Source: Actinomycetota bacterium (GTDB lineage Bacteria; Actinomycetota; Actinomycetes; JACCUZ01). From it: 12,584 nucleotides of DNA. The notes beneath the pieces were generated by a model, which was not told the DNA's origin, searched no databases, and saw nothing but the letters and a program-made list of their open reading frames with translations. This document shows, one piece after another, positions 5,792 to 11,331 of the stretch (positions within the stretch are counted from its first letter, which is position 1; every line of letters begins with the position of its first letter). The stretch spans positions 1-12,584 of the forward strand of contig JAVEDG010000307.1 of the NCBI GenBank assembly GCA_030841245.1, read 5' to 3'. The translations under genes were made by a program, and so were the position numbers.

Positions 5792-7438
5792 ATGACAACA
5801 ACGGTCGCCGAGGCAGTCGGGGGGGCCCTTGCCTCACTCGGCGTACGGCAGGTGTTCGGCGTCGTCGGCAGCGGCAACTTCCACGTGACCAACGCGCTGG
5901 TCGCCGGCGGCGCCCGCTTCGTCGCGGCCCGGCACGAGGGCGGCGCGGTCACCATGGCCGATGCCTACGCGCGGGTCAGCGGCGAGGTCGGAGTCGTCAC
6001 CGTGCACCAGGGCCCGGGCCTGACCAACGTGATGACCGGGCTGACGGAGGCGGCCAAGAGCCGCACGCCCCTCGTCGTGCTCGCCGCCGAGGCCACCTCG
6101 CCGGACTCGAACTTCTACGTCGACCAGCCCGCGCTCGCCACCGCGGTCGGCGCACGGTCGGCGCGTACGACGAGTGCCGACGCCGCCGTCGCCGAGGCCG
6201 TCGCCGCCTTCCGGACCGCCCGCGACGACCGCCGGACCGTCGTGCTCAACCTGCCCCTCGAGGTCCAGGCGGCGATGACCGGCGCGACAGACGTTCCGGA
6301 GGTCCCGGAGCCACCACGTGCTCCGGCACCGGACCCGGCCACCGTCGACGCGCTCGCCGACCTCATCGCCGAGTCCCGACGGCCGGTGTTCGTCGCCGGG
6401 CGGGGTGCGCGCGCGCCACACGCCCGCGACGCGCTGGTCGACCTCGCCGCCGACTGCGGGGCACTGCTCGCGACCTCGGCCGTCGCCAATGGGCTCTTCC
6501 ACGGGCATCCCTGGTCGCTCGACGTGTCGGGCGGCTTCGCGTCTCCGCTCGCGGCCGAGCTGATCAGCGGCGCCGACCTCGTCGTCGGCTGGGGCTGCGC
6601 CCTGAACATGTGGACCATGCGCCACGGCACGCTGATCGGCCCCGACGCGATGGTCGCCCAGGTCGACCTCGACGACGACGCACTCGGTGCCAACCGGCCG
6701 GTCGACGTCGGTGTCGTCGGCGACGTCGCGGCCGTCGCGGCCGCGGCTCGGGCGGTGCTGCACGAGCGCGGACACCGTGCCGAGGGCTCCCGCACGGTCG
6801 AGGTCGCGCAACGGCTGCACGCCGAGCTGCGCTGGCGCGATGTCCCGTACGACGACGAGAGCGGCGACGGCCTGATCGACCCGCGGACCCTGACCATCGC
6901 CCTCGACGACCTCCTGCCCGCGGAGCGGATCATCGGGATCGACTCGGGCAACTTCATGGGCTGGCCGGCGATGTTCCTCTCGGTGCCGGACGAGAACGGC
7001 ATGTGCTTCACGCAGGCGTTCCAGTCGATCGGCCTCGGGTTGTCGACCACGATCGGAGCGGCGCTGGCCCGGCCCGACCGGCTGCCTGTCGCGGCCCTCG
7101 GCGACGGCGGCGGGCTGATGAGCATCGCCGAGCTCGACACCGTGGTGCGGCTCAGGCTGCCTATGGTCGTCGTGTTCTACAACGACGCGGCGTACGGCGC
7201 GGAGGTGCACCACTTCGGCTCGGGCTCGGAGCCGCTCGACACGGTCACCTTCCCCGAGGCCGACATCGCGGCGATCGGGCGAGGCTTCGGCTGCCACGCC
7301 GTCACCGTGCGCGACCCGGCCGACCTGCACGGCGTACGGGAGTGGTTGGACGGCCCGCGCGACCGTCCGCTCGTGGTCGACGCCAAGGTGACTCGCGGCC
7401 ACGGCTCGTGGTGGCTCGAGGAGGCGTTCGGCCACTAG
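5792..7438 (+). CDS. Thiamine-diphosphate-dependent enzyme, decarboxylase/acetolactate-synthase-like
   Basis: The 548-residue protein has the three-domain layout of the pyruvate-oxidase/decarboxylase superfamily. The N-terminal PYR domain carries the cofactor-activating Glu (E49 in ARHEGGAVTMADAYAR) and the QGPGLTN segment. A central nucleotide-binding-like domain spans roughly residues 190-320. The C-terminal PP domain carries GDGGG (437-441) and, 27 residues on, N464-D465 (YNDAAYG), the ThDP/magnesium motif with Asp in place of the second Asn. It ends with AKVTRGHGSWWLEEAF. The early loop GVVGSGNFHVTNAL differs from acetolactate synthases, which argues for a 2-oxo-acid decarboxylase or lyase of its own subgroup. 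Pairing with an isatin-hydrolase-like enzyme suggests an aromatic 2-oxo acid such as isatinate. No strong ribosome site is visible, so translation may be coupled to the upstream gene. Confidence 0.88.
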   Translation: MTTTVAEAVGGALASLGVRQVFGVVGSGNFHVTNALVAGGARFVAARHEGGAVTMADAYARVSGEVGVVTVHQGPGLTNVMTGLTEAAKSRTPLVVLAAEATSPDSNFYVDQPALATAVGARSARTTSADAAVAEAVAAFRTARDDRRTVVLNLPLEVQAAMTGATDVPEVPEPPRAPAPDPATVDALADLIAESRRPVFVAGRGARAPHARDALVDLAADCGALLATSAVANGLFHGHPWSLDVSGGFASPLAAELISGADLVVGWGCALNMWTMRHGTLIGPDAMVAQVDLDDDALGANRPVDVGVVGDVAAVAAAARAVLHERGHRAEGSRTVEVAQRLHAELRWRDVPYDDESGDGLIDPRTLTIALDDLLPAERIIGIDSGNFMGWPAMFLSVPDENGMCFTQAFQSIGLGLSTTIGAALARPDRLPVAALGDGGGLMSIAELDTVVRLRLPMVVVFYNDAAYGAEVHHFGSGSEPLDTVTFPEADIAAIGRGFGCHAVTVRDPADLHGVREWLDGPRDRPLVVDAKVTRGHGSWWLEEAFGH

Positions 7439-7452
7439 CCCGTGCGAGCCGC

Positions 7453-8196
7453 CTACGGCGTGGTCGGAAGGCGGTAGACCGACACGTGTGACGGGGACTC
7501 GGAGGTGAACTCGGACCCGCTCCAGTCGGCGTGCCTGGCCTCCAGCTCGAACCCGGCCAGCTGCGCCATGAGGTCGAGCTCGCCGGGCCATATGTAGCGG
7601 TGCGGGCTGCGGTACAGCTGCGCCTGCTTGCCCTCATCGAAGTGGAAGTGGTGCGAGACGACGCGCTGCGCCAGGACGTCGTAGGTGTCGAGCCCGATGT
7701 ACCCGGGCTCGGAATGGAACACGGTCGCCTGCCGGCCCGGCGGCAGCGCCCGCAGCTCAGGCACCCACAGCTCGATCACGAACCGGCCGCCGGCGCTCAG
7801 GTGACGGGCCGCGTTGCGGAAGCAGGCGACCTGCTCGGCCTGGCTCTGCAGGTTCGAGATCGTGTTGAAGACGAGGTAGACGAGGGTGTACTCCCCCGGC
7901 GCCTGGACGGAGGCCATGTCGCCCATGACCACGGGAATGGTCTGCTCGTCCACCTTGGTCCGGAGCTGATCGACCATCGGGGCGGACAGCTCGATGCCGG
8001 TGACGGGAACGCCGCGCTGCGCCAGCGGAACGGCCACGCGGCCGGTCCCGATCGCGAGCTCGAGGGCCCGGCCGTCGCCGGCGAGGTCGGCGAGACGGTC
8101 GACCGCAGGCCCCAGCACCTCCGGCGCGAACATGCCGGAGCCCGGCGTGTCGTAGCGCTGGGCCGCGTCGACGTCCCAGATCTCCTCCTGGCGCAT
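7453..8196 (-). CDS. Class I SAM-dependent methyltransferase
   Basis: The product is a 247-residue soluble methyltransferase. Motif I is ELAIGTGRVAVPLA (glycine loop at residues 50-52). Motif II is GIELSAPMV, with the acidic residue that binds the SAM ribose. GDMASV follows, then VYLVFNTISNL, and the post-motif ARHLSAGGRFVIEL. The C-terminal half (SHHFHF, SPHRYIWPGELDLMAQLAGFE) forms the substrate cap; substrate unknown. ATG 8196 is preferred because MRQEEIWDVDAAQRYD begins a recognisable family N-terminus, and a weak TANNNT-like hexamer (CAGCAT) lies 7 nt before it. The frame is open to ATG 8280, which would add 28 residues. It converges on the ThDP gene with only 14 bp between stop codons, and no clear terminator hairpin is visible there. 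Confidence 0.88.
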   Translation of the reverse strand: MRQEEIWDVDAAQRYDTPGSGMFAPEVLGPAVDRLADLAGDGRALELAIGTGRVAVPLAQRGVPVTGIELSAPMVDQLRTKVDEQTIPVVMGDMASVQAPGEYTLVYLVFNTISNLQSQAEQVACFRNAARHLSAGGRFVIELWVPELRALPPGRQATVFHSEPGYIGLDTYDVLAQRVVSHHFHFDEGKQAQLYRSPHRYIWPGELDLMAQLAGFELEARHADWSGSEFTSESPSHVSVYRLPTTP

Positions 8197-8390
8197 CGCG
8201 CCGATGCTGTCAGCGTGGCTGCCGCCGCGTCCAACGCATTCGACCTGGTCGTCCATAGCAGCGACCACGGCGAGCTGCACTCGTGCGAGCTAGACCTAGA
8301 ACGTGTCGTGGCGCAGCTCGGGCTTCGACGATGACGCCCACGCGCTGGCCGAGGTGCTGGTGTTCCTCGCCCACTGCGCGCCCCGCGGGC

Positions 8391-8657
8391 CTACGGGCGG
8401 CTCTGACCGCGCCACCACCGCGGCTTCCTGCGGTCGTCCTTGCCCCACACCGCGTGCGGCCGCTCCCCACGCTCGATGTGCAGGCGATCGTGCACGACAG
8501 GTGCCTGGACCATCGACCACACGCCGAGGATCAGGACAAAGGCCCCGACGAACCGGTGCCGGCCGGAGACGCACACCGCCAGACCGACGTACGCGACGAG
8601 GGTGGCTGCCAGGAACGCGACGACGACACCGACCTCTGTGCCCACCAGGCGCCGCAC
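8391..8657 (-). CDS. Small predicted membrane protein
   Basis: This 88-residue open frame has third-position G/C bias similar to the neighbouring genes. It encodes two hydrophobic segments: VGVVVAFLAATLVAYVGLAV (about residues 9-28) and FVGAFVLILGVWSMVQAPVV (about 36-55). A basic, Trp-rich hydrophilic tail follows (KDDRRKPRWWRGQSRP). That pattern predicts a two-pass inner-membrane protein with a cytosolic tail. No family is recognised. The GTG at 8657 has no Shine-Dalgarno sequence. A TANNNT box (TAGGCT, minus strand 8669-8664) lies 6 nt upstream, suggesting a leaderless transcript. A perfect 15-bp palindrome lies just beyond that box. The 194 bp between this gene and the methyltransferase downstream hold no other gene. 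Confidence 0.6.
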   Translation of the reverse strand: MRRLVGTEVGVVVAFLAATLVAYVGLAVCVSGRHRFVGAFVLILGVWSMVQAPVVHDRLHIERGERPHAVWGKDDRRKPRWWRGQSRP

Positions 8658-8676
8658 GGTCCGAGCCTACTGAGCA

Positions 8677-8691
8677 GGTCGGACTCCGACC
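8677..8691. promoter_or_regulatory. 15-bp perfect palindrome upstream of the small membrane protein
   Basis: GGTCGGACTCCGACC has 7-bp perfect arms around a single C. A 1-nt loop makes an RNA hairpin unlikely, so a protein-binding operator is the better reading. It ends 8 bp upstream of the putative -10 box TAGGCT (8664-8669) and would lie in the promoter spacer. Confidence 0.45.
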
Positions 8692-8767
8692 GGTGAGCAG
8701 CTGCGCGACGAAGCTGCGGACGCAGCGCCCTGCGCGACCTGGCGCCCAGAATCCGGCGGCTGACGAA

Positions 8768-9241
8768 CTATGTCGCGTCCGCAGCCTGCTCCACCTCGGC
8801 GACGACGATCTTCTTCATGCCGAGCATGGCCGCCATCGCCCGCTGCGCCCGCCCCTGGTCGGAGTCCTGCAGCAGCTCGACCAGCCGGCGGGGAACCACC
8901 TGCCAGGACAGCCCGAACCGGTCCTTCAGCCATCCGCAGGGACCCTCCTCACCACCGGCAGCGAGGTTGTCCCAGTAGTAGTCGACCTCGTCCTGGTCGG
9001 CGCAGTCGATGGACAGCGAGATCGCCTCTGTGAACACGTACTCGGGCCCGCCGTTGAGCGCCTGGAACGGGCGGCCGTCGAGCTCGAAGGCGACCGTCAG
9101 CACCGTGCCGGCAGGTCGCGGACCTGCCTCGCCGTAGTAGGAGACATCGGTGATCTTCGAGTTCGGGAACAGCGACGTGTACAGCTTGGCCGCGTCCTCC
9201 CCCTCGGTGTCGAACCACAGGCATGGCGTCAGGTTGGGCAT
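8768..9241 (-). CDS. PhnB-type VOC-family protein
   Basis: This 157-residue protein matches the PhnB / 3-demethylubiquinone-9 3-methyltransferase-like branch of the VOC superfamily. The N-terminus, MPNLTPCLWFDTEGEDAAKL, is followed by YTSLFPNSKI. The middle has FELDGRPFQALNGGPEYVFTEAISL. The characteristic late motif is CGWLKDRFGLSWQVVPRRL. A C-terminal helix with AMLGMKKI completes the domain. Despite the old name it is not shown to be a methyltransferase, and its biochemical role is unknown. The start is fixed by GGAGG (minus strand, 9253-9249) 7 nt before ATG 9241; an upstream in-frame start at 9298 is not needed. It is divergent from the second methyltransferase, across the repeat array. 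Confidence 0.9.
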   Translation of the reverse strand: MPNLTPCLWFDTEGEDAAKLYTSLFPNSKITDVSYYGEAGPRPAGTVLTVAFELDGRPFQALNGGPEYVFTEAISLSIDCADQDEVDYYWDNLAAGGEEGPCGWLKDRFGLSWQVVPRRLVELLQDSDQGRAQRAMAAMLGMKKIVVAEVEQAADAT

Positions 9242-9353
9242 GACCGGTCCTCCGTGTCTCGAGTCGGCGCCGATCGGCGTATCGGCACCGTGTCTCACGC
9301 TGTCCTCACCCTGTCTGACCGACCGAGCGCCGACAACTCATCGCCGGCAACCC

Positions 9354-9476
9354 GGCGACTGGCGCGAAATGGCGGCCCTTCCCCGTCGACTGGCGCACGG
9401 TGGCTGCAGATCGGCCGCTGGAGCAGCCAGGTTGCGCCTGTCGACCCTCGGAAGCAGCCAGATTGCGCCAGTCGAC
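9354..9476. repeat. Four-unit dyad repeat array with a 31-bp step
   Basis: A 23-bp unit (GTCGACTGGCGC, four variable bases, TGGCTGC) occurs four times. Two are forward, at 9354-9376 and 9385-9407, 31 bp apart. Two are inverted, at 9423-9445 and 9454-9476, also 31 bp apart. The gaps within each pair are 8 bp and the central gap is 15 bp. The last three units match the consensus closely and the first is the most diverged. The variable bases in the middle are not self-complementary, so the outer 12-mer and 7-mer are the conserved parts. The inner units could fold into a long imperfect hairpin with a 15-nt loop, and the outer pair could extend it. Candidate roles are a regulator-binding array, a REP/BIME-like intergenic element, or a remnant of a non-autonomous element. 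Confidence 0.85.
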
Positions 9477-9522
9477 TTCACGAGCCGCCGGGCGGAAGGC
9501 ATCGGGGGCCCCAGTGCGCCCC

Positions 9523-9528
9523 TAGGGT
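9523..9528 (+). promoter_or_regulatory. Candidate -10 box for a leaderless methyltransferase mRNA
   Basis: TAGGGT fits TANNNT and ends 7 nt before GTG 9536, the spacing known for leaderless transcripts in actinobacteria. No Shine-Dalgarno sequence lies upstream of that GTG, which fits. No recognisable -35 hexamer was found. Confidence 0.4.
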
Positions 9529-9535
9529 GTGGCGA

Positions 9536-10303
9536 GTGTTCACCGACCGGGCGACGATCACACAACGGGCGTACGGCGAGCAACGTCCCCTGGCAGCGCG
9601 GTTCTCGATCTACGACTATCAGCAGGACCGGGTCGACCTGCCCGGACGCGCGGTCGAGGCGCTGCGCGAGGTCACTGGCCCGGTTCTCGACATCGGCTGG
9701 GGTCTCGGCATGTACACGGCTCGGATCCGCGCTGACCGGCCGGACCTGCACGTCGTACCGCTCGACCTGTCGCCGGGGATGCGGCCGGAGGTCGTCGCGG
9801 ACATCCAGTCGCTGCCCGTGGCCGACGCCGACGTCGACGCGGCACTCGCGATGCACATGCTGTACCACGTGCCCGACATCCCGACGGCGGTCCGCGAGCT
9901 CCGCCGCGTGGTTCGACCGGGTGGGGTCGTCCTCGCCAGCACCAACGGTGCCGACGACAAGCTGGAGTTCACGCGGCTCGCCGACGACTTGCGCGCCGAG
10001 CTGGGGACTCGTCCCCGCGCCGGGTCGGGCGACGACTCGTTCACCCTCGGCGACGCGTCCCTCCTCGAGGCGGAGTTCGACGACGTCGACGTCTTGGTGT
10101 TCGACCGGCAGAACATCGTCCCCGTGGCCGAGCCGGTCGTGGCGTTCGTCGACAGCTTCAGGGCCTTCGAGGAGCCGGCGCTGCCCGACGGCGTCAGCTG
10201 GACCGACTTCATGACCGCGGCCGAGCGGCGGGTCCGGGCCGTGGTCGAGTCCGAGGGAGCGTTCCGGTTCACCAGCCAGGTCGGCATTTTCGTCTGCCGC
10301 TAG
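9536..10303 (+). CDS. Class I SAM-dependent methyltransferase (Methyltransf_11-like)
   Basis: The 255-residue product has the Rossmann-type methyltransferase order. Motif I is VLDIGWGLGMYTARI (residues 50-64), followed by the acidic strand end PLDLSPGM, then IQSLPVADADVDAALAMHMLYHV (motif IV region), and VRELRRVVRPGGVVLASTNG. The C-terminal cap contains SFRAFEEPALPDGVSWTDF; substrate unknown. Trp55 stands where motif I usually has Cys, Gly or Ala (DxGxGxG), which is uncommon but leaves the glycines intact. GTG 9536 is chosen over GTG 9527 because it fits the leaderless -10 box. The same frame is open far upstream, but that part looks non-coding. The M55 peptidase gene follows after 24 bp and is probably co-transcribed. 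Confidence 0.85.
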   Translation: MFTDRATITQRAYGEQRPLAARFSIYDYQQDRVDLPGRAVEALREVTGPVLDIGWGLGMYTARIRADRPDLHVVPLDLSPGMRPEVVADIQSLPVADADVDAALAMHMLYHVPDIPTAVRELRRVVRPGGVVLASTNGADDKLEFTRLADDLRAELGTRPRAGSGDDSFTLGDASLLEAEFDDVDVLVFDRQNIVPVAEPVVAFVDSFRAFEEPALPDGVSWTDFMTAAERRVRAVVESEGAFRFTSQVGIFVCR

Positions 10304-10315
10304 GTCGAGACCGAA

Positions 10316-10320
10316 GGGAG
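10316..10320 (+). promoter_or_regulatory. Ribosome-binding site of the M55 peptidase gene
   Basis: GGGAG lies 7 nt before GTG 10328, within the 24-bp gap after the methyltransferase stop. It supports the GTG start, which begins exactly at the conserved M-K-V-F-V-S-V-D segment. Confidence 0.7.
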
Positions 10321-10327
10321 CACGCCG

Positions 10328-11152
10328 GTGAAGGTCTTCGTGTCGGTCGACATGGAAGGCGTCGCGGGCATCGTCGACTGGGACCAGTGCATCGAGGGCG
10401 GTCACGACTACGCGATGGGCCGTCGGCTGCTGCTCGGCGAGGTCGACGCAGCGCTCGACGCCGCCGTCGCAGCCGGCGCGACCGACATCGTCGTGAACGA
10501 CGCACACTCCGTGATGCGCAACCTCGACCCGTCGACGCTGCCGCCGTCCGCGAGCTACCTCTCCGGCAAGTTCAAGCCGCTCTACATGATGGAGGGCCTG
10601 GACTCCTCGTTCGACGCGGTGCTCTTCCTGGGCTACCACGCCGCTGCCCCGACACCGGGAGTGCTCTCGCACACCTTCAACCCGAGGGCGATCGCGGATG
10701 TGCGGATCAACAGGACCCTGGCCGCAGAGTCTGGCCTGAACGCGCTGGTCGCCCAGCACCACGGCGTACCTGTCGCTGTCGTCACCGGCGACCAGAACGT
10801 CGGGCCGGAGGCCGAGCCGTTCTGCCCGGGGATCGTCGCGGTGGAGGTCAAGCGGTCCCTGAACCGCTACGCCGCGCACCACCTGCACCCCACCGCCGCC
10901 CGGGAGCGGATCGCGGCCGGCGTCACCGACGCGCTGAGCCGGCTCGACCAGATCACCGCCCCTGCGATCGAGCTGCCGGCCACGCTGTCGGTCGACTTCA
11001 CCAGTCCCGACATGGCCGAGCAGGCCACCTGGGTCCGCGACGTACGCCGGGTCGGCCCGCGCACCGTCGAGGTCACCGACGACGACCCGCTGCGCCTGCA
11101 CCGCACGTTCGTGACCCTGGTCTACCTGACCCGCTCCCTCGTCGAGCACTGA
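10328..11152 (+). CDS. M55-family D-aminopeptidase (DppA-like)
   Basis: The 274-residue enzyme belongs to the zinc D-aminopeptidase family of Bacillus DppA, which forms a cytosolic ring-shaped oligomer and releases N-terminal D-amino acids from short peptides. The metal ligands known for that family can all be placed: D8 and E10 in SVDMEG, H60 in NDAH, H104 in GYHA, and E134 in AAESGLNAL (DppA E133). H115 in LSHTF matches the catalytic histidine. Its length matches the family. Starting GTG 10328 puts D8, E10, H60 and H104 at the numbering known for DppA, strong support for the start. It follows a methyltransferase in one probable operon. No dipeptide ABC transporter accompanies it, unlike the Bacillus dpp operon, so the substrate source is unclear. 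Confidence 0.92.
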   Translation: MKVFVSVDMEGVAGIVDWDQCIEGGHDYAMGRRLLLGEVDAALDAAVAAGATDIVVNDAHSVMRNLDPSTLPPSASYLSGKFKPLYMMEGLDSSFDAVLFLGYHAAAPTPGVLSHTFNPRAIADVRINRTLAAESGLNALVAQHHGVPVAVVTGDQNVGPEAEPFCPGIVAVEVKRSLNRYAAHHLHPTAARERIAAGVTDALSRLDQITAPAIELPATLSVDFTSPDMAEQATWVRDVRRVGPRTVEVTDDDPLRLHRTFVTLVYLTRSLVEH

Positions 11153-11221
11153 CCCAGACCCGCGCCCCCATGTGCGCCCCCTCATCGCCCCCTCCATTTC
11201 GCCGTTGAGGAAGTGTGCGGA

Positions 11222-11253
11222 GGGTTGGGGGAAGGCGGGGTGGGTGTGGCGGG
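11222..11253 (+). other. G-run cluster with G-quadruplex potential
   Basis: Five runs of three or more G (11222-11224, 11227-11231, 11237-11240, 11242-11244, 11251-11253) with loops of 1-6 nt fit the usual quadruplex pattern on the plus strand. A C-rich stretch lies just upstream (about 11160-11200). In such GC-rich DNA chance is a strong alternative. Confidence 0.35.
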
Positions 11254-11264
11254 TTGTTGACGGT

Positions 11265-11288
11265 CGAAACGAGCGTGTGACAGTTTCG
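11265..11288. promoter_or_regulatory. Inverted repeat and possible promoter before the acyl-CoA synthetase
   Basis: CGAAAC (11265-11270) and GTTTCG (11283-11288) are perfect 6-bp inverted arms 12 nt apart. A TTGACG hexamer lies just upstream (11257-11262). The matching -10 position (11280-11285, ACAGTT) is weak, so the promoter call is tentative. If real, the dyad would straddle the core promoter. Confidence 0.35.
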
Positions 11289-11331
11289 CGAACAACATGA
11301 GCAGCGCCACCGAGACGGGTTCGTGAGCATC

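Larger units (their letters stand above)
9242..9535. other. Divergent intergenic region holding the dyad repeat array
   Basis: About 294 bp separate the PhnB-type gene from the second methyltransferase. The left third holds the PhnB ribosome site and presumably its promoter, though no clear -35/-10 pair was seen. The right two-thirds hold the four-unit repeat (9354-9476) and a candidate leaderless -10 box (9523-9528). The overlapping open frames give low-complexity Arg/Ser-rich translations and are not taken as genes. Confidence 0.6.

Noticed and set aside
4939..7491. An 850-codon plus-strand frame across the hydrolase and ThDP genes
   Set aside because: It is an out-of-phase shadow with Arg/Gly/Pro-rich translation. 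The two in-phase genes beneath it have intact catalytic motifs, starts and stops.
5834..7591. A 585-codon minus-strand frame opposite the ThDP gene
   Set aside because: Its composition is typical of an antisense shadow and no family motif is present. The sense ThDP enzyme has its cofactor motifs.
9354..9476. Reading the 31-bp-step repeats as a CRISPR array
   Set aside because: The gaps are only 8 bp, units are inverted halfway, copies are imperfect, and no cas gene is present.
8303..9535. Long upstream extension of the second methyltransferase frame
   Set aside because: The frame happens to stay open for about 400 codons, but the translation is Arg/Pro-rich, crosses the opposite-strand PhnB gene and the repeat array, and only becomes protein-like near GTG 9536.
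9338..11197. A 619-codon minus-strand frame opposite the methyltransferase and M55 peptidase
   Set aside because: It covers the repeat array and two well-supported genes. Its translation is His/Arg/Val/Asp-rich with no recognisable domain.
11297..11326. Nine-codon reading frame before the acyl-CoA synthetase as a leader peptide
   Set aside because: It overlaps the next start region, but it has no ribosome site and no attenuator-like hairpins or diagnostic codon runs.
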